This document shows, piece by piece, positions 16,225 through 24,958 of a stretch of 54,993 nucleotides of DNA. The notes below the pieces were generated by a model. The model worked only from the letters and a program-made list of their open reading frames with translations. It had not been told where the DNA came from and did no database searches. The stretch covers positions 1 to 54,993 of the forward strand of contig UQTJ01000024.1 in the NCBI GenBank assembly GCA_900544075.1, read 5' to 3'. Source of the stretch: an uncultured Bacteroides sp. GTDB lineage: Bacteria > Bacteroidota > Bacteroidia > Bacteroidales > Bacteroidaceae. A program made the translations under genes and the position numbers. The number at the start of each line of letters is the position of its first letter. Position 1 is the stretch's first letter.

Positions 16225-17592
16225 ATGTACATGAAATCAATGAAAAGAATTAACCTTTACATAACTGTCTTACTACTCCATCTTTATAATGTAAATGCCA
16301 CAGCATCCATTAACAGCATCAATGATGATACAAAAACAAAATTCAAGGTTGAAATTAAAAACTCTATAGGCGAACCTCAGACCGGTGTATTCCTTAAGGT
16401 AACCGGAAGAAGCGATGTATATAAGGCCGACTCGTGCGGTATTATCAGTTTTGAATATGAGGTTCCCAAAAACTATAAGCGGACAGCCAACATTTATCTT
16501 AATGAGGATACCAAGAATCCTGAGAAGACATTCACACTCGACAAAGAGAATACAGAACTGGACTTCTGCATAGACAGCAAGGAAGACATCCTGAGATTTA
16601 AACAGGAAAACAGTACATTCAATATAGAAGGTATCGTAACAACAGAGGACGGCGAACCGATAACCGGGGCAACTGTCAGCATTCAGGGTACAGGCAAATA
16701 TACTTCTACCAATGAGATTGGTCTGTTTTCCATTGATGCGGACTTCAACCACTATATCATAATAAGAGCCGACGGTATGGAAAATCTGTCCATGACCGTA
16801 AGCCCTTTTCTGATAAACCAGAACGAAGCATACAATATCGTTATGCGAAAAAAGAGTGGCGAGAAGATATATTCCAATGTAGAAAAGATGCCTGAATATC
16901 CGGGAGGAATGAAATATTTCAAAAGGTACATAGACCGTAATCTGAAATATCCGGAAGAGGCCAAGAAGAACAAGATAGAAGGTGTAGTGGTAATGCAGTT
17001 CGTGGTAGAGAAAAACGGTGACATCACAAGTCCGAGAGTTGTAAGAAGACTGGAAGCATCACTTGACTCAGTGGCCATGAACCTGATAAAAGGTATGCCA
17101 AGATGGAATCCGGCTTCAGACCATGGAGTAAAAGTAAGATGCAAATATTCAGTGCCTATAGCATTCAAGATACCTGTACCAAAACCTGTAGTAACAAAAA
17201 ATCCGGTTAAGGAAATACAGGCAGACAGTCTGACTGCAATAAAAGACAGCATAACGATAATGACTGATTCATTAATAACAGACAGTATTGCAAAAGACAG
17301 CTTATTGAAAGACAGTATTATAATATCTACTGACACTATAGCAAATGACTCTACTGCAATACAGAAACAACTTGAAAACGAAAAGATAACTACAGACAAA
17401 CCGGCCAAAGTGAAGAAGAGAAATGCTTTCATAAGATTCTTCAGATGGCTGTTTGGAATAAAAGACAAAGAAGAAACACCTGAAGAGGTAAAGAAAGAAG
17501 AAATTATTGAAAAAGATGAACCTAAACAACAGGCAACTGAAGTAAAACAGGAGAACAACGAAACTACAACAGAACAGAAAAAAGAACTTTAA
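16225..17592 (+). CDS. TonB C-terminal-domain protein with a carboxypeptidase-like beta-sandwich and a long charged tail
   Basis: 455 residues from the ATG at 16225 (further in-frame ATGs at 16231 and 16240). N-terminal hydrophobic segment (LYITVLLLHLYNVNATA) looks like a signal or single anchor. Domains by eye: a beta domain (about 40-120), a CarboxypepD-regulatory-like domain (INIEGIVTTEDGEPITGATVSIQG, about 130-205), then a TonB C-terminal domain (MPEYPGGMKYFKRYIDRNLKYPEEAKKNKIEG...VVRRLEASLDSVAMNLIKGMPRWNPA, about 215-305). After this come about 145 extra residues: a DS-rich linker, an amphipathic patch (AFIRFFRWLFGI) and a Lys/Glu tail. TonB domains normally end the protein, so the tail is odd. 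Likely role: energising or scaffolding an envelope process; target unknown. Confidence 0.8.
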   Translation: MYMKSMKRINLYITVLLLHLYNVNATASINSINDDTKTKFKVEIKNSIGEPQTGVFLKVTGRSDVYKADSCGIISFEYEVPKNYKRTANIYLNEDTKNPEKTFTLDKENTELDFCIDSKEDILRFKQENSTFNIEGIVTTEDGEPITGATVSIQGTGKYTSTNEIGLFSIDADFNHYIIIRADGMENLSMTVSPFLINQNEAYNIVMRKKSGEKIYSNVEKMPEYPGGMKYFKRYIDRNLKYPEEAKKNKIEGVVVMQFVVEKNGDITSPRVVRRLEASLDSVAMNLIKGMPRWNPASDHGVKVRCKYSVPIAFKIPVPKPVVTKNPVKEIQADSLTAIKDSITIMTDSLITDSIAKDSLLKDSIIISTDTIANDSTAIQKQLENEKITTDKPAKVKKRNAFIRFFRWLFGIKDKEETPEEVKKEEIIEKDEPKQQATEVKQENNETTTEQKKEL

Positions 17593-17610
17593 CAATAAAT
17601 TTACTTACGC

Positions 17611-19812
17611 ATGAAAAGATTATTCACACTATTGCTGATGATTGTCGGACTGGCATTCGGCATGCAGGCGGAAAAGGTGACACTAAAAGATGTTGCTAAC
17701 GGAACATACCGTGCCAAAAACATTTACGGACTAAGACCTATGCTTGATGGCGAACATTATACACAAATCAGTGCTGACAGAAAACGAATTGTAAAGTACT
17801 CATTCAAGACAGGCAAGGAAGTGGGTACAATATTCGACGTTACAACAGCACGCGACTGCAGTCTTAAATCATTCGATGACTATATCATGTCGCCTGATGA
17901 GAAGCTTATACTTATTCAAACTGAAACCAAGCCTATCTACAGACGTTCATTTACAGCTGAATATTATATTTACAACGTAAAAAACAACAAGATAGAACCT
18001 CTTTCAAAGAACGGTCCGCAGCAGGTACCTCTTTTCTCACCGGACGGTTTCCAGATAGCCTTTGTAAGAAACAACAATATATTCCTTGTGAAACTGTTGT
18101 TTGGCAACAGCGAATCGCAGGTAACGAAAGATGGAGAATACAATAAAGTACTGAATGGTATTCCAGACTGGGTTTACGAAGAAGAATTCGGATTCAACAG
18201 AGCCTTCGAATTTAGCGCTGACAGCAAAATGATAGCGTACATCAAGTTCGATGAAAGCAAAGTTAAACAATTCTCTTTCCCATGGTACAAAGGTCTGTCG
18301 CCGGAGAAAAGCGAATACGAATACTATCCGGGAGCTTATGAATATAAATATCCTAAGGCAGGAGAAGTAAACTCTACTGTCAGCGTTCATACTTTCGACA
18401 TCAAGAGCAAGGTTACAAGAAAAATGGACTTGCCTTTAGATGCTGACGGATATATTCCACGCATAAAATTCACTTCCGACCCAGAGAAACTGGCAATCAT
18501 GACTCTAAACCGTCATCAGAACAGATTCGATATGTATATGGCTAATCCAAGAAGCGGGATTTGTAAACTTACAATACGTGACGAGGCCGAACAATACATC
18601 AAAGAACCTGCTTATGCCAACATCAAATTCTATAATGAAAACATAGTGATGATGAGTGAAAGAGATGGCTACAACCATCTGTATCTCTACACTATAGGCG
18701 GTAACCTTGTCAGACAGGTAACAAAAGGAAAATATGAAGTAACAGATTTCCTCGGATGGAACGAAAAGACTGACGAATTCTATTACAGAGGATATGACAA
18801 CAGCCCGCTGAGAACAGCAATCTTTAAAGTCAATAAGAAGGGAGAAGTAACTAAACTTTCAAAAAGAGAAGGTACAAACAATGCCATTTTCAGTAGCAAT
18901 ATGGAATATTTCATCAATACTTTCTCCAATATGACTACCCCTACCCTTATCACTATTAACAACAATAAGGGAAAAGAAATAGTGACATTGCTCGACAATA
19001 AGGAACTTAAAGAAGAAACCAAATCGCTGAACTTGCCACAGAAAGAATTCTTTACTTTCAAGACAAGCAACGGAACAGAACTGAACGGTTGGATTATGAA
19101 ACCGGTAGATTTCAATCCAAACAAGAAATATCCAGTGATAATGCACCAGTACAGTGGCCCGGGTTCACAACAGGTACTCGACAAATGGGGTATAGGAAGT
19201 TTCGGAGATGGAGGTATGTTCGAAGCATATATGTGCGACAAAGGATATATCATGGTATGCGTTGACGGACGCGGAACAGGCGGACGCGGAGCTGAATTCG
19301 AAAAATGCACATATCTGTATCTCGGTGTAAAAGAATCTGAAGACCAGGTTGAAACAGCCAAATATCTCAGCTCACTTCCATACGTCGATGGTAAGAGAAT
19401 CGGTATCTGGGGATGGAGCTTTGGAGGATATACCACACTGATGTCAATGAGCGACGGAAGCGGTGCCTTTAAAGCCGGTGTAGCCATAGCAGCTCCGTCA
19501 TGCTGGAAATATTACGACACTGTCTACACAGAAAGATTCATGCGTACACCTAAGGAAAACGGCGACGGTTACAAGGCTGGTTCGGCAATAGACAGAGCTG
19601 CAAACCTGAAAGGTAGTCTTCTGCTTATCCATGGTACTGCCGACGACAATGTTCATTATCAGAACTGTGCGGAATATGCAGAGGCTCTTGTACAGGCAGG
19701 CATCCAGTTCGATATGCAGATTTATACCAACCGTAATCACAGCATTTTCGGTGGTAATACCAGACATCACCTTATGACAAGAGTGAGCGAATTCTTTATC
19801 AACAATCTGTAA
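17611..19812 (+). CDS. S9 family dipeptidyl peptidase IV-type serine protease, secreted
   Basis: 733 residues with a cleavable signal (LFTLLLMIVGLAFGMQAEK). The N-terminal part (about 30-480) is a beta-propeller typical of DPP IV and contains the YEEEF segment (DWVYEEEFGFNRAFEFS) of the Glu pair that grips the substrate N-terminus. The C-terminal alpha/beta-hydrolase has the serine motif GWSFGGY, the aspartate in GTADDNVHYQN and the histidine in NRNHSIFGG. It removes Xaa-Pro dipeptides from peptides in the periplasm, fitting a proteolytic gut anaerobe. It follows the TonB-like gene by 18 bases, so they share transcripts. A phased repeat starts 10 bases after its stop. Confidence 0.93.
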   Translation: MKRLFTLLLMIVGLAFGMQAEKVTLKDVANGTYRAKNIYGLRPMLDGEHYTQISADRKRIVKYSFKTGKEVGTIFDVTTARDCSLKSFDDYIMSPDEKLILIQTETKPIYRRSFTAEYYIYNVKNNKIEPLSKNGPQQVPLFSPDGFQIAFVRNNNIFLVKLLFGNSESQVTKDGEYNKVLNGIPDWVYEEEFGFNRAFEFSADSKMIAYIKFDESKVKQFSFPWYKGLSPEKSEYEYYPGAYEYKYPKAGEVNSTVSVHTFDIKSKVTRKMDLPLDADGYIPRIKFTSDPEKLAIMTLNRHQNRFDMYMANPRSGICKLTIRDEAEQYIKEPAYANIKFYNENIVMMSERDGYNHLYLYTIGGNLVRQVTKGKYEVTDFLGWNEKTDEFYYRGYDNSPLRTAIFKVNKKGEVTKLSKREGTNNAIFSSNMEYFINTFSNMTTPTLITINNNKGKEIVTLLDNKELKEETKSLNLPQKEFFTFKTSNGTELNGWIMKPVDFNPNKKYPVIMHQYSGPGSQQVLDKWGIGSFGDGGMFEAYMCDKGYIMVCVDGRGTGGRGAEFEKCTYLYLGVKESEDQVETAKYLSSLPYVDGKRIGIWGWSFGGYTTLMSMSDGSGAFKAGVAIAAPSCWKYYDTVYTERFMRTPKENGDGYKAGSAIDRAANLKGSLLLIHGTADDNVHYQNCAEYAEALVQAGIQFDMQIYTNRNHSIFGGNTRHHLMTRVSEFFINNL

Positions 19813-19822
19813 TAAAGACAAC

Positions 19823-19943
19823 GGCGAACGCTCGGTGAACATCCGGTGAACGGTAAATAAACAGAAAATAAACTATCATCTCTGTTTCAGAAACCGTTCA
19901 CCGAATGTTCAGAAGCCGTTCACTAACCGTTCGGTAAATATTC
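19823..19943. repeat. 11-bp phased array forming a large inverted repeat, between the S9 peptidase and lipA
   Basis: Left arm: five 11-mers starting at 19823, 19834, 19845, 19856 and 19867 (GGCGAAC, GGTGAAC, GGTGAAC, AATAAAC, AATAAAC plus four bases each). Right arm: GTTC/TTTC/ATTC at 19885, 19896, 19907, 19918, 19929 and 19940, also exactly 11 apart and in inverse orientation. GGTGAACGGT (19845-19854) is the perfect complement of ACCGTTCACC (19893-19902), and AAACAGA (19859-19865) of TCTGTTT (19881-19887). It fills the intergenic gap. Confidence 0.85.
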
Positions 19944-19973
19944 ATTTTCATACACCTTCTTATAGAAAATACT

Positions 19974-20825
19974 ATGACACACATAAGAAAACCTGAATGG
20001 CTGAAAATCAGTATAAGCGCCAATGCCAAATATGCTGAAACAAAAAAGATAGTAGATACTCATAAACTACACACTATATGCAGCAGCGGACGATGTCCGA
20101 ATATGGGCGAATGTTGGGGTAAAGGTACGGCCACCTTCATGATTTGCGGAGCAATATGTACACGCTCATGCAAATTCTGCAACACATGCACCGGAAAGCC
20201 TCTCCCACTCGATGAAAACGAACCGGCCAACGTGGCTGAATCCATAAGGCTGATGAAGCTTAATCATGCGGTAATCACCTCCGTGGACAGGGACGATTTG
20301 GAAGATTTGGGAGCTTCACACTGGACAAAAACATTACTTAAAATCAAAGAGATAAATCCTGAAACAACCATTGAAGCACTCATTCCTGACTTTCAAGGTA
20401 AAAAAGAACTCATAAGCCAGGTCATATCAGCCAGACCTGATATACTGTCACACAATATGGAAACAGTAAGACGAATCAGCCCAATGGTCAGAAGCGTTGC
20501 AAAATACGACACAAGCCTTAAAGTAATAAAGCTCATTTCAGAAAGCGGAATAACTGCAAAATCAGGCATTATGGTAGGACTCGGAGAAAGCAAGGATGAA
20601 GTTCTGCAGACCATGGATGACCTTCTTGAAGCAGGATGCAAGATACTTACAATAGGACAATACCTCCAACCGACCCACAAGCACTATCCTGTGGCAGAAT
20701 ACATCACCCCGGAACAGTTCTGCGAGTATAAAACCATAGGCGAAAAGAAAGGTTTCCAGACTGTAGAAAGCGGCCCGCTCGTAAGGTCTTCTTACCATGC
20801 AGAAAAACATATTGTACATAAGTGA
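19974..20825 (+). CDS. lipA: Lipoyl synthase
   Basis: 283 residues. The LipA-specific auxiliary cluster motif C-x4-C-x5-C is CSSGRCPNMGEC, the radical-SAM motif is CTRSCKFC (CxxxCxxC), and the C-terminal RSSYHAEK supplies the conserved serine. It inserts two sulfurs into octanoyl groups on lipoyl domains (glycine cleavage or 2-oxo-acid dehydrogenases) in the cytoplasm. lipB is not in the window. The stop codon overlaps a possible GTG start of the next gene (GTGA), hinting at coupling. No consensus promoter is visible between the phased repeat and the start. Confidence 0.95.
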   Translation: MTHIRKPEWLKISISANAKYAETKKIVDTHKLHTICSSGRCPNMGECWGKGTATFMICGAICTRSCKFCNTCTGKPLPLDENEPANVAESIRLMKLNHAVITSVDRDDLEDLGASHWTKTLLKIKEINPETTIEALIPDFQGKKELISQVISARPDILSHNMETVRRISPMVRSVAKYDTSLKVIKLISESGITAKSGIMVGLGESKDEVLQTMDDLLEAGCKILTIGQYLQPTHKHYPVAEYITPEQFCEYKTIGEKKGFQTVESGPLVRSSYHAEKHIVHK

Positions 20826-20884
20826 ACAATACCGTAATCTTGTTTGTTGATTCTTTGAGATATATTGAAAACAGCGAACAGGAC

Positions 20885-21850
20885 ATGAGCATGAATCTAA
20901 GGAACAAAATTGTATCAATAGGACTTGTGCCTATCATAATAACATTGATTGGACTACATTTCTTTCCAAACAAAGAAATGCTTGGAACCGGACTGGCTCT
21001 AAGCATAATAATGCTTGGATATAACATTCTGAAAATGAAGGATCTTAACTTTTTCCTTCTCCTTGGCACATTCGGAATCGGTACATGTTTCTTTCTCAGA
21101 CTGTTCTGGGGATATAAATACGTTCCTTTGAACACCATCACCCCTACCGTAGAGTTCTCGCTGATGATATTTGCATTCATATACTACTCAGTGCCTGAAC
21201 TATACAAGGATATAGTGAGCAAATTAGGAATAAGAGTATGTTTCTCCTACAAGTTTGAAACAAAAATCATCATCATTCTTTCCTCTGTCCATCTGCTGCT
21301 GCTCTACATAATAAAGACACTAAACCACGACTGGAGCCCTGAAGGGCGATTTTTCATGATAAACGTTGTGCCGGTGTCAATATATATCATCTGCCTGATT
21401 GTAAACACATTAGGAATACATATAGTTGCAAAGATAGAGAAGTCAAGACAGAACATAATCCGTATTGCTCCCATATGCAACGGCAAACTGATGTTGTCAC
21501 AGAAAAACATCCCGTCGAATAAAGTATGGGACATTCCTATAGAAAGAAACTTTGAAGGCAACATAGATGACTGCAGGAAATATGCTGTAAAGACAGCCGG
21601 TAGATTTACAACTAACGATGTACAGCCACGCCTGATATTACAATACGGAGAAGAATGTTCATGTGGCATTCAGAACAACATACTCCTGTTCATACTTCCC
21701 ATAAAGGACGAAAAGGATATAAAAATAGAAGGAAGATTCATCGGTTTTGATGAAATAGACAAAAACTCTCTGCAATTAAACCCACACATAAAAAAAGAGC
21801 TGGAACATCTTAAAGATGCAGCCAGCCTATGGAAAGATTTCTATTTGTAA
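20885..21850 (+). CDS. Multi-helix membrane protein with a degenerate Nudix-like C-terminal domain
   Basis: 322 residues from the ATG at 20885; the frame continues back to a GTG at 20822 that overlaps the lipA stop, so a 342-residue form is possible. Six or so hydrophobic segments lie between residues 8 and 190. The C-terminal 130 residues read IIRIAPICNGKLMLSQKN ... WDIPIERNFEGNIDDCRKYAVKTAGRF ... LILQYGEE... NILLFILPIKDE, which follows the Nudix order (strand, W-x-P segment, helix, strands) but lacks the GX5EX7REUXEEXGU catalytic glutamates. It may therefore bind a nucleotide rather than cleave it. No named family. Converges with the next gene, their 3' ends overlapping by 10 bases. Confidence 0.65.
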   Translation: MSMNLRNKIVSIGLVPIIITLIGLHFFPNKEMLGTGLALSIIMLGYNILKMKDLNFFLLLGTFGIGTCFFLRLFWGYKYVPLNTITPTVEFSLMIFAFIYYSVPELYKDIVSKLGIRVCFSYKFETKIIIILSSVHLLLLYIIKTLNHDWSPEGRFFMINVVPVSIYIICLIVNTLGIHIVAKIEKSRQNIIRIAPICNGKLMLSQKNIPSNKVWDIPIERNFEGNIDDCRKYAVKTAGRFTTNDVQPRLILQYGEECSCGIQNNILLFILPIKDEKDIKIEGRFIGFDEIDKNSLQLNPHIKKELEHLKDAASLWKDFYL

Positions 21851-22545
21851 ATAAGGAATATACATGGAATTTTTGATAAATCAGGCAGTTTGCCATTCCA
21901 TTCCTTCAGTGTACGAGTTTTGATGTACTCTCCCTCGCAAGTGATATTTGCAGCAATACACAGTTTGGTTTGCGGACGACAAGCCTTGATTATATCCTCC
22001 ATCATCTTATTATTTCTGTATGGAGTCTCGATAAACAGCTGAGTCTGATTTTCCGAATAAACCCTGCTCTCGAGTTCTTTCAGCCTTTTAAGTCTTTCAT
22101 TTGCGTCAATCGGCAGATAGCCATGAAAAACAAAGCTCTGACCGTTGAATCCCGAAGCCATTACAGAGAGTATTATCGACGATGGTCCTACCAAAGGAAC
22201 AACCTTGTAATTCTTACGCTGAGCAATGGCCACCACGTCTGCGCCCGGGTCTGCCACGGCAGGACAACCGGCTTCTGATATAACTCCCATTGAATTACCC
22301 TCTGCAAGAGGTTTGAGATAACCGGAGATTTCTTCCGGCGAAGTATGTTTGTTGAGAGTAAAGAAAGTCAAATCGTCAATCACTATAGAACGGTCCACTT
22401 TCTTCAGAAATCTGCGCGCAGAACGCACATCCTCTACGATAAAATATTTTATCTCTGTTATAATTTCCTTGTTGTATGCCGGCAGAACTTTCTCTACAGA
22501 TGTATCACCCAACGTAACCGGCAATAGATATAATGCTGTTTCCAT
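21841..22545 (-). CDS. RsmI-family SAM-dependent methyltransferase (tetrapyrrole methylase fold)
   Basis: 234 residues from METALYLLPVTLG. Motifs of the RsmI/tetrapyrrole methylase fold: YFIVEDVRSARRFLKK, MGVISEAGCPAVADPGADVVAIAQ (the RsmI EAG.P.iaDPG signature), VPLVGPSSIILSVMASGFNGQSFVFHGYLP and IETPYRNNKM. RsmI methylates the ribose of C1402 in 16S rRNA; this shorter form (about 235 against about 285 residues) lacks the C-terminal extension and could be a paralogue with another target. A longer frame starts at 22575, but METALY at 22545 fits the family start and leaves a gap to the upstream gene. Confidence 0.85.
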   Translation of the reverse strand: METALYLLPVTLGDTSVEKVLPAYNKEIITEIKYFIVEDVRSARRFLKKVDRSIVIDDLTFFTLNKHTSPEEISGYLKPLAEGNSMGVISEAGCPAVADPGADVVAIAQRKNYKVVPLVGPSSIILSVMASGFNGQSFVFHGYLPIDANERLKRLKELESRVYSENQTQLFIETPYRNNKMMEDIIKACRPQTKLCIAANITCEGEYIKTRTLKEWNGKLPDLSKIPCIFLIYK

Positions 22546-22561
22546 ATTATCAAGTCTAAAA

Positions 22562-23560
22562 TCAGTCAATGTCAATATCCATCAACATCCCTTCATAATC
22601 CGTATTATTCAGAAGTTCTTCGTAAGTAACATCCGGATTGCTTTTCATGTATGCATCAATATACTGCATTCCTAACCACACCCCTATCATTGGAGGAACC
22701 TCATCCTTCAGGAACGGATTAGGCATAGACTGAACATAAGAACGTATAATCATAGGGTCAGTACTCTCCAGATGGTTTGATTTTCCTACCCACTCTATAA
22801 ACTGCTTTCTGTTGTTGCTGCACCATGTAAGTTGCTGCTTGTTGTATCCAAGCAGTTTTGCCCCAAGCTCATCTGAGCCTAAAGCCTTTTCTGTAATCCA
22901 TGCTATCTTTCCTCTGTACATTATCACATCGAACAACGTACGATGGTCCCTTTCCCACGGAAAAGGATAAAGACTGAGCAAATAAAAAGAGATACAGTCC
23001 GGAACGATTCTTTCAGGATTCATCGTTCTTCTCTGATAATCATAATAGTAACGCTTGTACATCGGATATTCCTCGCCCATATACTTGTCAAGGCTTATCC
23101 CGATAAGACTGTCCGCCACTACTACAGACTGATTGAGAGCTGAAATCTGCGAATACACTACAGGTATGGGAATTGACGGAATCCTCTTCTTCAGGAACAC
23201 AAAGCCCTTTGTGAGTTCCTTCTCGAAACTACTGAGGTCCTTATACTTATCTTCCACATCCAACATCAGATTTACAAGAGAAGTATCAGAATAATAAGCA
23301 CACAGGCGGTCATTGATTTTCTCATCGTCCACCGACCCTAAGGCCAAAACATCCTCGATAAGAAGTTTCGTAGCATGAGGATAATTCGTATTCATTTTCT
23401 GCAGCGAGGTAAAGCTGTTTAATGCCGAAGCCTCGAACTGCAACCTGTCATATCTATGAATCTTAATCCCGTTTTCAGATAAAAAAAAGTCTTCCTGCCT
23501 ATCATCACGACAGGCAGAAAGCGCAAATAAACTTAATATTATGATTAAAATGTATCGCAT
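22562..23560 (-). CDS. gldB: GldB-like gliding-motility-related lipoprotein
   Basis: 332 residues with lipobox LFALSAC (Cys17). The body matches GldB-type proteins: VNLMLDVEDKYKDLSSFEKELTKGFVFLKKRIPSIPIPVVYSQISALNQSVVV, SLDKYMGEEYPMYKRYY, CISFYLLSLYPFP and PPMIGVWLGMQYIDAYMKSNPDVTYEELL. GldB is required for gliding and type IX secretion in Flavobacterium, but homologues are widespread in non-gliding gut Bacteroidales, where the job is unclear. A weak metallopeptidase-like resemblance has been proposed for the family. It lies 12 bases after fabI and 16 bases before the RsmI-type gene, so the three form one leftward operon. Confidence 0.82.
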   Translation of the reverse strand: MRYILIIILSLFALSACRDDRQEDFFLSENGIKIHRYDRLQFEASALNSFTSLQKMNTNYPHATKLLIEDVLALGSVDDEKINDRLCAYYSDTSLVNLMLDVEDKYKDLSSFEKELTKGFVFLKKRIPSIPIPVVYSQISALNQSVVVADSLIGISLDKYMGEEYPMYKRYYYDYQRRTMNPERIVPDCISFYLLSLYPFPWERDHRTLFDVIMYRGKIAWITEKALGSDELGAKLLGYNKQQLTWCSNNRKQFIEWVGKSNHLESTDPMIIRSYVQSMPNPFLKDEVPPMIGVWLGMQYIDAYMKSNPDVTYEELLNNTDYEGMLMDIDID

Positions 23561-23572
23561 TAATAGAATTTA

Positions 23573-24430
23573 TTATCCGTAGATAATGTTACCGTTTTCA
23601 TCTTTATATTCATCAAGACCCTTTTCGTATGTAGCCATCGCACGAAGACTCATACCTACGCTTGAGAATCCACCATCGTGGAACAGGTTCTGCATTGTAA
23701 CCTTCTTAGTCAAGTCGGAGAACATAACAATACAGTAGTCAGCACACTCATCAGCAGAAGCGTTGCCAAGAGGTGACATACGGTTTGCAAAGTCGAACAA
23801 CTTATCCATACCCTTAACACCTGATCCGGCAGTAGTCATAGTAGGCGACTGAGAGATAGTGTTGATACGCACATGATGTTCGCGTCCGTAAATATAACCG
23901 AAGCTGCGTGCTATAGATTCAAGCAAAGCCTTAGCATCAGCCATATCGTTATATCCATAGAATGTACGCTGTGCGGCAACATAACTCAATGCAAGGATTG
24001 AACCGTATTCGTTTATCGCATCAAGTTTCTTTGCAGCCTGAATCATCTTATGGAAAGACACTGCAGAGATATCAAGAGTTTTGTTCAACATATCGTAATC
24101 CAAGTCGTCGTATGTACGTTTCTTACGAACATTTGGAGACATACCGATAGAATGTAAAACAAAGTCTACCTTTCCTCCCAATACTTCCATAGAACGCTTG
24201 AAGACATTTTCCAAATCTTCAACGCTTGTTGCGTCGGCAGGTATAACCTCACAATTCAATTTTTCCGCCAAAGCAGAAACTTCACCCATACGCACTGCTA
24301 CAGGAGTGTTTGACAATGTGATTATCGCACCTTCTTCAACAGCTTTTTCAGCTACTTTCCATGCTATTGACTGTTCGTTCAGGGCACCGAAAATAATACC
24401 CCTCTTTCCTTTAAGCAAATTATAACTCAT
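23573..24430 (-). CDS. fabI: Enoyl-[acyl-carrier-protein] reductase (NADH) FabI
   Basis: 285 residues from MSYNLLKGKRGIIFGALNEQSIAWKVAEKA. The nucleotide-binding part and VLHSIGMSPN are typical of the FabI type of short-chain reductases; the active-site series is SYVAAQRTFYGYNDMADAKALLES, with the tyrosines and the lysine in the FabI spacing. It carries out the last reduction of each fatty-acid elongation cycle in the cytoplasm. The frame extends upstream to 24466, but the promoter element at 24456 places transcription after that codon, supporting 24430. Confidence 0.93.
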   Translation of the reverse strand: MSYNLLKGKRGIIFGALNEQSIAWKVAEKAVEEGAIITLSNTPVAVRMGEVSALAEKLNCEVIPADATSVEDLENVFKRSMEVLGGKVDFVLHSIGMSPNVRKKRTYDDLDYDMLNKTLDISAVSFHKMIQAAKKLDAINEYGSILALSYVAAQRTFYGYNDMADAKALLESIARSFGYIYGREHHVRINTISQSPTMTTAGSGVKGMDKLFDFANRMSPLGNASADECADYCIVMFSDLTKKVTMQNLFHDGGFSSVGMSLRAMATYEKGLDEYKDENGNIIYG

Positions 24431-24455
24431 ATATTTAAATTTGTTATTACGACTG

Positions 24456-24463
24456 CAAATATA
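24456..24463 (-). promoter_or_regulatory. -7 element of the fabI operon
   Basis: The minus strand reads TATATTTG; TTG occurs at 24478-24476 but at 12 rather than 19 bases distance. The start of transcription is expected near 24449. Confidence 0.55.
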
Positions 24464-24539
24464 CATCTTTATTTACAATATACGCCACATTTGCTCACTT
24501 TTCTTTAATATACCTTGAACGCTGAATAAACGGAAACAC

Positions 24540-24569
24540 GCTTCGGCGTGCAACTTGGCACACCGAAGC
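24540..24569 (-). terminator. Hairpin after the small membrane protein gene
   Basis: Minus-strand RNA folds GCTTCGGTGTGC with GCACGCCGAAGC (12 bp, one G-U pair) around a 6-base loop. No T-run follows, so it may be a 3'-end stabiliser rather than an intrinsic terminator. The wobble pair is possible only in the minus-strand RNA, which fits its being the 3' end of the leftward gene. Confidence 0.5.
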
Positions 24570-24575
24570 GCGTTC

Positions 24576-24950
24576 TCAATTTGTTTCTCCATCTTTATTT
24601 CTTCCTCTGCTTTCAAACCTAACTGTCAGCCAATTATAAAAAATCTGCTGGACAGAGTAGTAAAATGGAATCCACACTTCATGTCGTTTCACCACGACAG
24701 GCATAATCAGCCAAGCAATGAAAGGAGGTACAACTGCCTGAAGCAACAAGGATAAACGGATATAAGTCCGCATATAAGATTTTTCCACTTGTCTTGCCAA
24801 ACGTTCTCCCCACCACAAATAGACGATAGGCTGAGTTAATAACACCGCCTGAAGATAACCTCCGTAACCCAACAGCAAACAGGCTGAAACTGGTAACAAA
24901 GGAAAAAGGCCTACCAAAACTAATGTAGAATAGCGCGATGATATAGGCAT
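24576..24950 (-). CDS. Small integral membrane protein, unknown function
   Basis: 124 residues with hydrophobic segments near 9-30, 33-50 and 64-85 (LVLVGLFPLLPVSACLLLGYGGYLQAVLL, LSLLLQAVVPPFIAWLIMPVVV) and a charged tail RFESRGRNKDGETN. No family recognised. It starts 8 bases after the lipoprotein gene upstream, so the two are probably co-transcribed and may act together in the envelope. Confidence 0.6.
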   Translation of the reverse strand: MPISSRYSTLVLVGLFPLLPVSACLLLGYGGYLQAVLLTQPIVYLWWGERLARQVEKSYMRTYIRLSLLLQAVVPPFIAWLIMPVVVKRHEVWIPFYYSVQQIFYNWLTVRFESRGRNKDGETN

Positions 24951-24958
24951 TAATTCGT

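Noticed and set aside
16752..17558. A 268-codon open frame opposite the TonB-domain gene
   Set aside because: The plus-strand frame has recognisable TonB and carboxypeptidase-like domains; the antisense frame is a Ser/Phe-rich shadow.
20822..20884. GTG start of the membrane/Nudix-like gene overlapping the lipA stop
   Set aside because: Possible but not preferred: the extra 21 residues are polar and unlike a signal, and an ATG at 20885 directly precedes the first membrane segment.
24553..24572. TTGGCAC at 24555 as a sigma-54 promoter
   Set aside because: After GG and 10 bases comes CG, and the bases are part of the 12-bp hairpin at 24540-24569.
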